DNA of 64,000 nucleotides from Streptococcus suis. Its GTDB lineage: Bacteria > Bacillota > Bacilli > Lactobacillales > Streptococcaceae. The stretch is from the NCBI GenBank assembly GCA_029593505.1, contig JAKTNI010000002.1, forward strand, positions 1 through 64,000. Direction: 5' to 3'. The position numbers and the translations under genes were made by a program. Below the pieces are notes generated by a model that saw nothing but the letters and a program-made list of their open reading frames with translations, was not told where the DNA came from and did no database searches. Of the stretch, positions 8,291 to 20,201 are shown piece by piece (position 1 is the first letter of the stretch; each line of letters opens with the position of its first letter).

Positions 8291-9052
8291 GCGAGATTAC
8301 GAAGTTTTGAGCCTGCTTAACCGCTGTCGCTACGCTACGACAAAACAGTTGGTGGAACTTTATTTCAGAGAAAATAAACCTAAAACTGCCACAAGGCGAG
8401 CCAATCTCCTGACTAAAAAACTATCCAACCTTGGTCTTATCCATCATCTTGACCGCCGTATTGGTGGTGTGCGAGCTGGGAGCGGTTCCTACATTTGGTA
8501 TATCACACACAAAGGCATTAAGGTTCTGCGTGAGATTGAGCCAAGTGTAAAGCTCAAATTGAAAAATCGCTATGAGCCAACACGCAACCACCTCAAGCAT
8601 CAGCTATTCGTGACACAATTGTTTGTGGAACTTTACAGACTTCATAACGAAAGAAAGCTATTTTTAGAAGATTTTCCTTCGAACCAAAATGTTGGCGGAG
8701 TTTTGCGACCTTATTTTCACATCATACACTCAAGCCAGATGCTTTTGCGAGACTAACTATTGGTGAATTCGAAAAAAGTTACTTTTTTGAAGCAGATCAT
8801 GCCACAGAACATATCGGAAGAGTGATTGCCAAATGCAAGCAATACATCGCCTACTTCAATACAGGTATTGAACAACGAGAAAATGAGGTCTTTCCTTTAG
8901 TAGTTTGGATTGTGCCAGATGAGAAACGCAAGCTAGCTATGTTAAACCGTATCAAGGAAGATTTAGACGCTTACTGGGAACTTTTTGAAGTGGTACTACT
9001 AGAGGAGTTTTCAGAGTTTATACAAGGAGGACGAGATGTCAAAACAACTTAA
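8277..9052 (+). pseudogene. Replic_Relax family protein (putative relaxase), frameshifted
   Basis: The ATG at 8277 (AAGGAGG upstream) starts a winged-helix N-terminus (LTKRDYEVLSLLNRCRYATT) typical of the Replic_Relax family, proposed to be replication-relaxation or relaxase proteins of mobilizable elements. The frame stops at 8756, but the family continues in another frame with TLKPDAFARLTIGEFEKSY at about 8727 and on to the stop at 9050-9052. The total of 776 nt needs one added base to stay in frame, so a single-base loss around 8715-8726 is likely. The intact product would be about 258 residues. If real, the element may have lost autonomous mobilization; a sequencing error cannot be excluded. 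Confidence 0.75.
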
Positions 9053-9158
9053 ACAAAGTCTGAAAATCGGACACACAACCATTAAAATTAACCGCCTATT
9101 CATTGGCAACAATAGTCTCGAAAAGTTAATTGAACACATGATTTTATCGCATAAATAA
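9036..9158 (+). CDS. TnpW-like small protein
   Basis: A 40-residue ORF with an AAGGAGG site 5 nt upstream, overlapping the end of the preceding gene. The pattern LKIGHTTIKINRLF followed by LEKLIEHMIL matches the short transposon-encoded TnpW pattern (KIGxTxYxVxxxF, then a leucine-rich helix ending in LI) found next to TnpX/TndX-type recombinases. Function in the family is not known. Its position directly before a large serine recombinase supports the assignment. Confidence 0.6.
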   Translation: MSKQLKQSLKIGHTTIKINRLFIGNNSLEKLIEHMILSHK

Positions 9159-9227
9159 CTGGCAATCTTGCCCTAAGAGAGGTATACTGTCACTGTAAAT
9201 GATAGTCCCTCGAAAAAGGAAACCATT

Positions 9228-10880
9228 ATGAGATCATTGACAATTAAAGATTATACCCAAGTTGACACATCGCAATTGAGTGACATTACAGTTGTTTATT
9301 GTCGTTTGAGCCAAGATGACCGCATGGATGCCGAGAGCAATTCTATCGTCAATCAAAGGCAGATGTTAGCGAAAGTCGTTCAAGATAAGGGCTTTTCGAA
9401 TCCGCTCTTCTTCGTAGACGACGGTTGGACAGGGACGAATTTCAACCGCCCTGCCATTTCCAAAGCTCTAGCTTTGGTGAAAAATGGACAAGTTCGTAAT
9501 TTTATCTGTAAGGATTTATCTAGATTGGGACGAGATTTTATCAAGATTGGACAATTGACAGAAATCACTTTTCCTAGTCATGATGTACGATTTTTGGCGG
9601 TGAATGATAATATTGATAGCGACAACCCCAGCGAGACTAATGATATTTTCCTACCAATAAAGAGTCTAATGGATGAACTTTACGCTAAAGATGTCAGCAA
9701 AAAAGTAAAAGCTGTTTTTCATGCCAAGGCAAAGGCTGGCGAAAAAATCTCATTCAATCCGCCCTACGGTTACAAGAAATCCCCAGACAACCACAACATT
9801 TGGCTGATTGATGATGAAGCCGCCGAAATTGTTCGAAGGATTTTTGAAAAGGCAAAGAACGGTGAGAATTTATCACAAATCACAGGTTGGTTAAATGAAA
9901 GTAAAACACCAACACCGAATCAACAACGATTGAAAAACGGACTGAAAGGTTTGAGGCAAACTTACTCTGAAAATATTTGGCATCGAGCAACGTTGGAAGT
10001 GATACTTGACAGGCAGGAATATTTAGGACATACAGTGAGCCTGAAAACTCGAAAAAAGTCCTTCAAAAATCGAAAGCGAGTGGATATTCCTAAGGACGAA
10101 TGGCTAATTTTCAAAAATACACACCCTGCTATTATCGACCAAAACACTTTTGATATCGTTCAAAAAATGAGACGACACAAGAGAGTGAGACGGAGTTGGC
10201 GATTTGAAAAAGGTCATGAGAATATATTTGCAGGCTTGGTTTTTTGCCATACTTGTGATAACAAACATCGCTTTTGTGCTCAGCAAAAAGACCATATCAA
10301 CCTTGACCACTATAAGTGTTCGGCTTATTCTCAAGAAATCAAGGCTTGTGAAAATGCCCATTACATTCGAAAGAATTGCTTGGAACAGATTGTACTTTCT
10401 GATTTACAAAATCTTCTTCAACTGGACGAAGCTAAATTGCTCAAAAAGTTGGAGGAACAATTTCAACTCGAGAGCAATAAACAAACTAAAAAGCAACGTA
10501 AACAGTTGGCAGATGGACAGAAGCGGATTCAACAAATTGACCAGTTTATCCAGAAATTGTATGAAGATAATTTGCTTGGCAAAATTTCAGACGAGCGATT
10601 CAATACGCTTTCAAAGAGTTACGAAGCTGAACAAGCTGAACTAAAACAACTTGTACAACAACTGGAAAGCCAGCTCAAAAAGGCGACAACAAACGAAATA
10701 AACATCGAGCGGTTTATAGGAAAAATTCGAAGCTACACCCATATCGAAAGTTTGAGTGTCGCTCTTGTGAACGAGTTGATTGACAAAATTGTGATTCACA
10801 AACCTATTGGAACTGGGCGAAACCGCACCATTGAGATTGATATTTACTACAATTTCATCGGAAAAATTGACCTAAACTAA
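9228..10880 (+). CDS. Large serine recombinase (TnpX/TndX type)
   Basis: A 550-residue integrase/excisase. The resolvase catalytic domain starts with YCRLSQDD (catalytic Ser28) and includes CKDLSRLGRDFIKIGQ. The recombinase domain (about residues 180-300) contains NPPYGYKKSPDN. A zinc ribbon follows with FCHTC and YKCSAYSQEIKACENAHYIRK, then a coiled coil and a DUF4368-like C-terminus (VNELIDKIVIH). It catalyses integration and excision through a covalent phosphoserine link at short att sites. It sits about 0.9 kb from the 3' end of rumA, a recognised target of such recombinases in streptococci, so it most likely moved this element. Ribosome binding site AAAGGAA. Confidence 0.93.
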   Translation: MRSLTIKDYTQVDTSQLSDITVVYCRLSQDDRMDAESNSIVNQRQMLAKVVQDKGFSNPLFFVDDGWTGTNFNRPAISKALALVKNGQVRNFICKDLSRLGRDFIKIGQLTEITFPSHDVRFLAVNDNIDSDNPSETNDIFLPIKSLMDELYAKDVSKKVKAVFHAKAKAGEKISFNPPYGYKKSPDNHNIWLIDDEAAEIVRRIFEKAKNGENLSQITGWLNESKTPTPNQQRLKNGLKGLRQTYSENIWHRATLEVILDRQEYLGHTVSLKTRKKSFKNRKRVDIPKDEWLIFKNTHPAIIDQNTFDIVQKMRRHKRVRRSWRFEKGHENIFAGLVFCHTCDNKHRFCAQQKDHINLDHYKCSAYSQEIKACENAHYIRKNCLEQIVLSDLQNLLQLDEAKLLKKLEEQFQLESNKQTKKQRKQLADGQKRIQQIDQFIQKLYEDNLLGKISDERFNTLSKSYEAEQAELKQLVQQLESQLKKATTNEINIERFIGKIRSYTHIESLSVALVNELIDKIVIHKPIGTGRNRTIEIDIYYNFIGKIDLN

Positions 10881-10901
10881 AAGCGAGGAAAAGCCTCGCT
10901 T
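10881..10901. terminator. Bidirectional terminator between recombinase and repA-like gene
   Basis: AAGCGAGG-aaaag-CCTCGCTT with flanking A and T runs, lying between two convergent genes. It overlaps the last base of the repA-like frame. Confidence 0.75.
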
Positions 10902-11350
10902 TACACTATATAAAGTGGACTGCTGGAGGACAGTCTTGACCCCCCTAGTGTTTTTTTAACACTAGCCCCGTCTGTATGTAAGACTAAGTTAGGTTCATGT
11001 TCTAATTCTCCCAAGTAAATTTTATTTGCCATTCGACCTTTTTCACTAGAGGACTGTTGGACTTCATCAATTAAGCCATAGTCACGTAAGGTTTTCTTGA
11101 TAGAGAGTAGTTTTGACTTTGAACAGCCTAATAGTGCCATCAGATTTGAATTGGAATAAATCAAGTAAATAGCCCCATCCTCATCAATCCAGCCCTTACT
11201 CAAAGACAACTCCAACCGATCCTTTAAAACCGCGTAGGCTACCTTAACCTCCAGCTTCATATCCTTATAACGTTCACTCTCAAACAAGACTTTTGGGAGT
11301 TTATAATAACGCTCTGATGTTTGATATTGATTAGCGATAATACGTTTCAT
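10901..11350 (-). CDS. RepA N-terminal domain protein, short
   Basis: A 149-residue protein with the RepA-N replication initiator domain (YYKLPKVLFESERYKDM, then DEDGAIYLIYSN and a winged-helix ending LRDYGLIDE). This domain starts plasmid-type replication and is also common in integrated elements. The chain ends soon after SVKKTLGG, where longer RepA proteins usually continue with a C-terminal domain. At that point a run of six Gs lies in the frame, and the next frame would read GGQDCPPAVHFI before a stop. So the protein is either naturally short or truncated. The start is an ATGA overlap with the upstream small gene. Confidence 0.7.
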   Translation of the reverse strand: MKRIIANQYQTSERYYKLPKVLFESERYKDMKLEVKVAYAVLKDRLELSLSKGWIDEDGAIYLIYSNSNLMALLGCSKSKLLSIKKTLRDYGLIDEVQQSSSEKGRMANKIYLGELEHEPNLVLHTDGASVKKTLGGSRLSSSSPLYIV

Positions 11351-11520
11351 GATTGTCCCTCCAAGGCTAAAATTCCAACATTTCCAAATTCATCAAATAG
11401 GATTAAACCTAGTTGTTCCAATTCATCAACCAGATGAGTTGCTTTCTCAATATCAACTCCTAAAATAGCCACGAGATGACACATCACGATTTGGCGTGAT
11501 GATTGTTCCTTCTTTTTCAT
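11347..11520 (-). CDS. Small element protein upstream of repA-like gene
   Basis: A 57-residue protein (start MKKKEQSSRQIVM). The ATG at 11520 has AGGAGG 5 nt upstream; a longer in-frame start ignores this site. The sequence is helical (IEKATHLVDELEQLGLI) and soluble. It overlaps the repA-like start as ATGA, so the two form an operon. Not recognised beyond its recurring position next to RepA-N genes. Confidence 0.65.
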   Translation of the reverse strand: MKKKEQSSRQIVMCHLVAILGVDIEKATHLVDELEQLGLILFDEFGNVGILALEGQS

Positions 11521-11542
11521 GAATTCCTCCTGAAAATAAAAA

Positions 11543-11572
11543 AACGAGAACACTTTTAAAAATGTTCTCGTT
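11543..11572 (-). terminator. Terminator between rumA and the element
   Basis: AACGAGAACA-10 nt-TGTTCTCGTT, a perfect 10-bp stem, followed on the minus strand by a U-rich run. It would stop transcripts coming from rumA before the small element operon, or act as a leader hairpin of that operon. Confidence 0.7.
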
Positions 11573-11730
11573 GAACTATTATATTTTATGACGTATCTAT
11601 TTTTTGTCTACGCAGTCGACATCCAAACAGACATTCACATCAATGTACTTTTTTTGAACCTTTTTTATGTCAAAATCACTCTTTTCAATAAAGACAAAAT
11701 GCTTGAAAAAGTGCTTAAAATAAAGGATTT

Positions 11731-13119
<1,389 letters not shown>

Positions 13120-13124
13120 CTAAA

Positions 13125-13144
13125 AAAGTGACCTAAGTCACTTT
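13125..13144 (-). terminator. Terminator after the LCP-family gene
   Basis: AAAGTGAC-ctaa-GTCACTTT, with the minus-strand U tract given by the A run at 13122-13127. It closes the aroA-aroK-pheA-LCP unit. Confidence 0.85.
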
Positions 13145-13161
13145 CTAGTATACCATATTTC

Positions 13162-14478
13162 TTAACGCAAACCTAATTCTGCTAAACGCTGTTGATACTT
13201 ATCAAAATCAATACGCAATGCCAGTCCACCGTACATATCATAATCATCAATCCAATCCCCATATTCTGGAATGGTAATCCTTTCAATCTCATTAGCTGCA
13301 TCTAAAACAAGCCCCGGTCCTTGTAACCACATAAAATGTTGAGGGACCGTCGTTGGAGTCATAGCAACTACTTTCCCCAACGCCTCAGCTCCAGAAAACA
13401 ATTTCATCGGATTCTTAGACTGTGTGATAATCGCTGAGAGTACTTGTTGCTGGCGCTTGGTTCGTCCAAAATCTCCTTCATCATCCGAACGAAAACGAGC
13501 ATAATTCAGCAAGGTTTTTCCATCCATTTGCTGAGTCCCCACTTGAATCGTTTGGTAAGCAGGTGCATTTTCTTCCAGTTGTAAATCATTCGGAACTTCA
13601 ACAGAATCAACTGCTAGACTATCAATCGTCGAAAATTGAGCATCAATAGTTACACCTTCGGGAAATAAGGTGTCAACCGTAGTGGCAAATGTAGCAAAAT
13701 TAACCATCGCATAGTACTTCACATCAATATCAAAATTATGTTTTAAAGTCTTACGCACTTCTTCTGCTCCCTGTTGATTATACTGCTCTCCCAAAGTATA
13801 TGCAGCATTGATTTTATACTCATAACCATCAATATCTACCAACGTATCACGCATAAAGCTCACAAGTTTTACTTTATTATCTTTATTGTTGACATTCAGT
13901 ACCATAATGGTATCTGTTCTAGTTTCTCCAGCATATTCTCCTGTACGCCCGTCTGTCCCAAGAATGAGGATATTTATACCATCAGCAGTATCAACACCAT
14001 TAAACACTTCTGTTACGGGCTTCTGACTGATACTATTCATCCCCTTAATAAAATTATACCCCATTGCAATCAACAAACAGATAATAGACAATAATAGAAA
14101 AGCAATAAATTTTTTTAACTTTCCTTTTTTACGTACTTTCTTAGCTTTAGGTTTTTCTGAGAGGATTCGAGAAGAAGAAACTCTTACTTTCTTTTGTTTC
14201 CGTTTTTTCATCCTCGTCTTCCGTTCAGGATAAACCGGTAGTAAACGCTCCTCACCGAGATACTCTTCGTCAACACTATCCTCTCTATTCTTGTTCACTA
14301 AATGATGTGAAGAACGTCCAGTACGATTTGAGCTTCCATATTGTCTTCCAAGATCTTGTTTATAAAGTAAGTAATCCAATTCTTGATGTTCTTTATCGTT
14401 CAAGTAATGGATATTTTTTTGTAAATAATCTAACCTCAACTCTTCGTGATGAGTCAACATACCATTGTTTCTATTCAC
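13162..14478 (-). CDS. LytR-CpsA-Psr (LCP) family protein
   Basis: A 438-residue membrane protein of the family that attaches undecaprenyl-linked polymers (teichoic acids, capsule) to peptidoglycan. A long basic cytoplasmic N-terminus (Lys/Arg-rich around residues 88-122) precedes one membrane helix (FIAFLLLSIICLLIAMGY). The LCP domain contains ILILGTDGRTGEYAGETRTDT (key Arg and Asp residues), SFMRDT, and YARFRSDDEGDFGRTKRQQ. It is the last gene of the aroA-aroK-pheA unit, as psr is in pneumococcus. The likely start is a GTG; an internal ATG (codon 7) is an alternative. Confidence 0.88.
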   Translation of the reverse strand: MNRNNGMLTHHEELRLDYLQKNIHYLNDKEHQELDYLLYKQDLGRQYGSSNRTGRSSHHLVNKNREDSVDEEYLGEERLLPVYPERKTRMKKRKQKKVRVSSSRILSEKPKAKKVRKKGKLKKFIAFLLLSIICLLIAMGYNFIKGMNSISQKPVTEVFNGVDTADGINILILGTDGRTGEYAGETRTDTIMVLNVNNKDNKVKLVSFMRDTLVDIDGYEYKINAAYTLGEQYNQQGAEEVRKTLKHNFDIDVKYYAMVNFATFATTVDTLFPEGVTIDAQFSTIDSLAVDSVEVPNDLQLEENAPAYQTIQVGTQQMDGKTLLNYARFRSDDEGDFGRTKRQQQVLSAIITQSKNPMKLFSGAEALGKVVAMTPTTVPQHFMWLQGPGLVLDAANEIERITIPEYGDWIDDYDMYGGLALRIDFDKYQQRLAELGLR

Positions 14479-14493
14479 TTGCTTCTCTTCATC

Positions 14494-15321
14494 CTAGCTC
14501 GTAACATAAACCTGATAATTCCCTAATATTTTATACGATATCCCTAAACTATTCAACTCTTTCAATGAGTATGATAACAAGTCTTCTGACTGATTGTCAA
14601 TATCTACAATAAAAAAATACTCTCCTAGTACAGTTTTTAACGGACGGCTTTCAATTTTGGTCAAGTTAATACCTCTCCATGAAAAAACAGACATAGCTTT
14701 ATACAAAGATCCCGGTTGATTGTTTGGCAACGTTAAAGCTAAAGAAACTTTTTTACACACTTTAGGTAATGCGATATCAGGAACTGTGTGTCCTAACACC
14801 CAAAAGCGCGTAAAATTCTCACTTACTTCTTGAATATCTTGAGCAATCACTTTCAAACCATACTCAAGCGATGCTGCATGTGGAGCAATAGCTGCAAAAG
14901 GGTTGTCAGGATTCTCCGCCACAAAACGTGCTGCATAAGCCGTACTGGCTGTTATCTCCAAACGAGCCTGTGGAAAATACTTCTGAATGAATGTTTTACT
15001 TTGGGCAATAGCTTGTGGATGTGAGTAAATAACCTCAATCGTATTCTGATCCTTAACTGCTAACAATTGCTGAGCAATTGGTTGAACAATCTCTGCAACT
15101 GCATGCATCTCTGCTTTATGAAATAGATAATCAATTGTCTCGTGGACGCTACCTTCAATCGAATTTTCAACTGGAATGACAGAGTAAGAAACTTCTTCTC
15201 TTTCATAAGCTTTCATAACATCCGTAATGGTTTCAAAGGCCAATAATATCGCTTGTGGAAAGGCCTGCTTGACAACTTGATGCGTAAAAGACCCACGTGG
15301 TCCTAAATAAGCTACTTGCAT
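14494..15321 (-). CDS. pheA: Prephenate dehydratase
   Basis: A 275-residue enzyme converting prephenate to phenylpyruvate, the committed step to phenylalanine. The catalytic domain starts with AYLGPRGSFTHQ and contains VENSIEGSVHETIDYL and the conserved Thr-Arg-Phe in NFTRFWVLG. A C-terminal ACT domain with the ESRP motif (IESRPLK) senses phenylalanine. The 5' end overlaps aroK by 10 nt, showing tight co-expression. Confidence 0.95.
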   Translation of the reverse strand: MQVAYLGPRGSFTHQVVKQAFPQAILLAFETITDVMKAYEREEVSYSVIPVENSIEGSVHETIDYLFHKAEMHAVAEIVQPIAQQLLAVKDQNTIEVIYSHPQAIAQSKTFIQKYFPQARLEITASTAYAARFVAENPDNPFAAIAPHAASLEYGLKVIAQDIQEVSENFTRFWVLGHTVPDIALPKVCKKVSLALTLPNNQPGSLYKAMSVFSWRGINLTKIESRPLKTVLGEYFFIVDIDNQSEDLLSYSLKELNSLGISYKILGNYQVYVTS

Positions 15322-15803
15322 AAAATCTTCCTTGCTACTTGCTCTGGGGTAAGTTGGTCTGTATCAATAATGGTGGCAGCTAATCCTGTATATAAGTCCA
15401 TTCGCTCTTTATAGATCGCTTCAAATTCTTCTTTACTATGCTGTAAGAATAGCGGACGATTAGCCTGCTTATCATTTTTAATGCGATTGTACGCAGTATC
15501 AAATGAAGCCGTAAGGAGAATATTATTGGATATATTGTTCAATAATAGTTCCCTATTTTTAGCAGATTTCACTACACCACCACCAGTTGATAAAAGACAA
15601 TTGACTGGTAAGTTTAGTAATTCCTGCAATATCTCACTCTCTATCTGTCGAAAAGCTACCTCTCCCTCTACATTGAAAAACTCAGCAATAGACATGCCAA
15701 TACGCTCTTCAATAATCTGATCCATATCATAAAGAGGCATATCCAACAATTGTGCTGTCGTTGTTTTTCCAACTCCCATAAATCCTAATAAAACAAGTGG
15801 CAT
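15312..15803 (-). CDS. aroK: Shikimate kinase
   Basis: A 163-residue P-loop kinase that phosphorylates shikimate with ATP. Walker A GFMGVGKTT is at residues 8-16, the shikimate-binding Asp in PLYDMDQ, and the STGGGVV loop (about residues 72-78) are present; the lid region holds KQANRPLF. It sits 8 bp after aroA and overlaps pheA. Confidence 0.95.
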   Translation of the reverse strand: MPLVLLGFMGVGKTTTAQLLDMPLYDMDQIIEERIGMSIAEFFNVEGEVAFRQIESEILQELLNLPVNCLLSTGGGVVKSAKNRELLLNNISNNILLTASFDTAYNRIKNDKQANRPLFLQHSKEEFEAIYKERMDLYTGLAATIIDTDQLTPEQVARKILCK

Positions 15804-15811
15804 ATTTTCCC

Positions 15812-17155
<1,344 letters not shown>

Positions 17156-17173
17156 TCACAATAAATATGGAAA

Positions 17174-17195
17174 AAACCAGTCTTAAGACCGGTTT
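17174..17195 (-). terminator. Terminator closing the transporter-aroE-aroF-aroB unit
   Basis: AAACC(G)GTC-TTAA-GAC(U)GGTTT on the minus strand, followed by more U. It begins 2 bp after the aroB stop and separates the attenuated unit from aroA. Confidence 0.8.
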
Positions 17196-17196
17196 A

Positions 17197-18255
17197 CTAA
17201 ACCAACTGGTTATAAATACTACTAGAAGATGGATAAATGAGAGAATGTCCTATTTCATCCAGTAGTATGATATTTAACTGATTATCGAGGTTCTTTTTAT
17301 CTGTTGCAATAAATGGTAAGGCAGATTGAAGCAAATCTGTATTCACATGTACAGGCAACTGAAAAGCTTTCAACAGGTTCTCTATCCGTATTGCTTCTGT
17401 CTTCTCCAACAGCTCTACTGCAATTGCTAATTGGTTAGCAGCCACCATTCCAATAGAAATGGCTTGACCATGTGAATATACTTGATAAGATGTAGCGACT
17501 TCTAATGCATGCCCCAGAGTATGTCCATAATTTAATTTCAAACGCTCTCCAAGATCTCGCTCATCATCTTCTACCACTTGGCGTTTAATATCACAACAAA
17601 TATAAACAATATCTTCAATCTGTTTCATAACAGCAGAACGATTGCCAAGCTTTTCCAACAGTTCAAACAGTTTTCGATCTTTTATACAACCGTATTTAAT
17701 TACTTCTGCCATCCCATCATTGAAAAAATGATCTGAGAGAGTCTCCAGCATTTCAGGATCAATCAATACTGTTTTGGGCTGATAAAATGCTCCAACAACA
17801 TTTTTCCCTTGTGCTAAATCTACGCCAACTTTACCACCAACACTAGAATCCACTTGAGCCAAAAGAGAGGTTGGAATCTGAATAAAATCAATACTACGAA
17901 GATAGGAGGCAGCGATAAAACCAGTTAAATCTCCAATAACTCCTCCTCCTAAAGCAATCAGCAAATCACTACGTGTCAACCCAAATGCTAATAATTCCTC
18001 AAAAATAGGCTGAAGATTAGTAAAATCTTTGGTTTGTTCACCCGCTGGTAAAATGTTTATCCCCACTTGAAAATCAGTTGATAATTGCTGTTTCAAGTAT
18101 AGACCATAATGCTGATACACATTTTCATCTGTTAGGATAAAGATTCGTTTACCTTTAGCAAATGGACGGATATAGTCTAAAAAACGATGACGAAGCCCAT
18201 TTTCAATATAGATAGTATAGCTACGAGAACCTAAATCAACATAGACTTCTTTCAT
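17197..18255 (-). CDS. aroB: 3-dehydroquinate synthase
   Basis: A 352-residue NAD- and metal-dependent enzyme converting DAHP to 3-dehydroquinate. It shows the NAD-binding LIALGGGVIGDLTGFIAA segment (about residues 101-118), IPTSLLAQVDSSVGGKVGVD, and the metal ligands in LNYGHTLGHALE and AISIGM. It is 14 bp after the DAHP synthase gene and is the last gene of the attenuated unit. Confidence 0.95.
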   Translation of the reverse strand: MKEVYVDLGSRSYTIYIENGLRHRFLDYIRPFAKGKRIFILTDENVYQHYGLYLKQQLSTDFQVGINILPAGEQTKDFTNLQPIFEELLAFGLTRSDLLIALGGGVIGDLTGFIAASYLRSIDFIQIPTSLLAQVDSSVGGKVGVDLAQGKNVVGAFYQPKTVLIDPEMLETLSDHFFNDGMAEVIKYGCIKDRKLFELLEKLGNRSAVMKQIEDIVYICCDIKRQVVEDDERDLGERLKLNYGHTLGHALEVATSYQVYSHGQAISIGMVAANQLAIAVELLEKTEAIRIENLLKAFQLPVHVNTDLLQSALPFIATDKKNLDNQLNIILLDEIGHSLIYPSSSSIYNQLV

Positions 18256-18269
18256 AAATTTCTCCCTTG

Positions 18270-19286
18270 TTAACCAAGTTTTTTCTTCTCGATATCCAAT
18301 AATACCTTAATCACAGCCATCATATCGTCAAATTGATCTGGTGTCAAAGCCTGTTGACCATCCGAAAGAGCATTAGCTGGATCGTGATGAACTTCGACAG
18401 TAATACCGTTGGCTCCTGCCATAACACCGGCCTTAGCCATGGGCTCTACTAGATAAGTATACCCTCCTGCATGAGAAGGATCTACAACAATTGGCAGATG
18501 AGAATGCTTTTGAATAACTGGTACAGCTTGTAAATCAAAAACATTTCTAGTCGTCTGATCATAGGTCCGAATACCGCGTTCACAGAGAATAACATTATTG
18601 TTTCCTCCAGCCATGACATACTCCGCAGACATCAACCATTCCTCATAAGTTGCCGATAGTCCTCGTTTTAATAGAATTGGTTTCTTTGTTTGACCAATTG
18701 CTTTCAAAAGGTCAAAATTTTGCATGTTTCGTGCACCAATCTGAATCACATCAACCATTTCAACAAATTCATCCAAATGGTCTGTTCCCATCAACTCTGA
18801 TACAATTGGCAAACCTGTTTCTGCTTTTGCTTGTTGCAAGAGACGAAGTCCTTCTGTCCCCATCCCTTGGAAAGAATACGGAGATGTGCGAGGTTTATAA
18901 GCACCGCCACGAAGCATGGTTGCTCCTGATGCCTTCACGCGACGAGCAATGTGCATCAGTTGTTCTTCAGATTCAACCGAACATGGTCCTGCAATCATTG
19001 CAAAATGGTCACCACCAATAGAAGTTCCATCAATGGTAAAAATCGAATCGTCTGGATGCATCGTACGACTGGCTTTTTTATAAGGAGCTGACACTTTCAT
19101 CACACGCTTAACATGTTCAAGTGATTCAAAATGCTTGACAGGAATTTGAGTTGTATCACCAATTACTCCTAAAATAAGATCTTGAATACCATGATTTAGT
19201 TGCACTTCACAACCATAATCTTTTAATTGGCTAACGATACTTTCTAACGCACCATCACTTATCTTCTTATCAACAATAACTATCAT
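18270..19286 (-). CDS. aroF: DAHP synthase (3-deoxy-7-phosphoheptulonate synthase)
   Basis: A 338-residue enzyme for the first step of the shikimate pathway, from erythrose-4-phosphate and phosphoenolpyruvate. It is the Bacillus-like type I-beta form: a ferredoxin-like N-terminal regulatory domain (residues 1-65) followed by the barrel with MIAGPCSVES, RGGAYKPRTSPYSFQG, KPILLKRG and VDPSHAGG. The ATG at 19286 was chosen over an upstream in-frame codon because AAGGAG lies just before it. The gene follows aroE by 10 bp. Confidence 0.95.
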   Translation of the reverse strand: MIVIVDKKISDGALESIVSQLKDYGCEVQLNHGIQDLILGVIGDTTQIPVKHFESLEHVKRVMKVSAPYKKASRTMHPDDSIFTIDGTSIGGDHFAMIAGPCSVESEEQLMHIARRVKASGATMLRGGAYKPRTSPYSFQGMGTEGLRLLQQAKAETGLPIVSELMGTDHLDEFVEMVDVIQIGARNMQNFDLLKAIGQTKKPILLKRGLSATYEEWLMSAEYVMAGGNNNVILCERGIRTYDQTTRNVFDLQAVPVIQKHSHLPIVVDPSHAGGYTYLVEPMAKAGVMAGANGITVEVHHDPANALSDGQQALTPDQFDDMMAVIKVLLDIEKKKLG

Positions 19287-19296
19287 AGCGTTCTCC

Positions 19297-20178
19297 TTAT
19301 TTTTCTTGAAACACAATGTCTCTGACTGAATCAACAGGCATTTTTTCCCCAGTAATGAGCTGAAAAGCTGCTGCCCCTTGATGTAGAATCATACCCAAAC
19401 CATTTATCACTTTATAGGCACCTTGTGCCTTTGCAAAAGCTAATAACTTAGTTTCCCTAGGTGTATATATAATATCATAAACTACCAAACGAGGATGAAT
19501 AACTCCCTCTATTTGCAATAAACTTTCGTCTTCTAGTGGTTTCATTCCCACTCCAGTGGCATTTATAAAAATATCACTTTCTCGAATGGACTGATGAAAA
19601 CTCTCTCTATCTTGAAGACTATGTAAAGTAAGAGTACACTCTGTTAATTGATTGAGTTGATGAAGTAATGCAATCGCACTCTCAAAATTTTGACTTGGAT
19701 TATTGAAAATACGGATCTCCTTAGCTCCATCTAACGCTGCTTGAACTGCAATTGCACGACCAGCACCACCAATTCCTGCTAACGTAATCACTTGATTAGC
19801 AATCTCTATTCCTTCTTCTCGAAGAGACTCCATCGCACCAATACCATCTGTATTGTAACCGATTAGATGACCACTACCATCCTTGTTGACGACAGTATTA
19901 ACTGCACCAATCAACTTGGCTTCTGGTGAAATTTCATCTAGATAAGCTAAAATTGCTTGCTTATTCGGCATAGAAACATTTGCACCTCGTATTCCCAATG
20001 CTCTTATTCCCTTGACAGCATCTTCTAGCTGCTCTACTCCCACTTCATAAGCTAGATAAACATAATCTAATCCTAATTGATTATAAGCTGTATTGTGCAT
20101 GAGCGGGGATAAACTATGGGAGATAGGAGTCGCTAAAATACAAACTGTCTTGGTCTGTCCGCTAATATACTCTACCAT
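19297..20178 (-). CDS. aroE: Shikimate dehydrogenase
   Basis: A 293-residue NADP-dependent enzyme reducing 3-dehydroshikimate to shikimate. The substrate loop [12 protein letters not shown] (residues 18-29 from this start), the catalytic Lys in [11 protein letters not shown], and the Rossmann motif GIGGAGRAI are present. The ATG at 20178 follows TAGGAG at good spacing; the GTG two codons earlier would overlap that site. It comes directly after the ABC ATPase, linking uptake and synthesis. Confidence 0.94.
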   Translation of the reverse strand: MVEYISGQTKTVCILATPISHSLSPLMHNTAYNQLGLDYVYLAYEVGVEQLEDAVKGIRALGIRGANVSMPNKQAILAYLDEISPEAKLIGAVNTVVNKDGSGHLIGYNTDGIGAMESLREEGIEIANQVITLAGIGGAGRAIAVQAALDGAKEIRIFNNPSQNFESAIALLHQLNQLTECTLTLHSLQDRESFHQSIRESDIFINATGVGMKPLEDESLLQIEGVIHPRLVVYDIIYTPRETKLLAFAKAQGAYKVINGLGMILHQGAAAFQLITGEKMPVDSVRDIVFQEK

Positions 20179-20201
20179 GTTCACTCCTAACCAATCAACT
20201 C

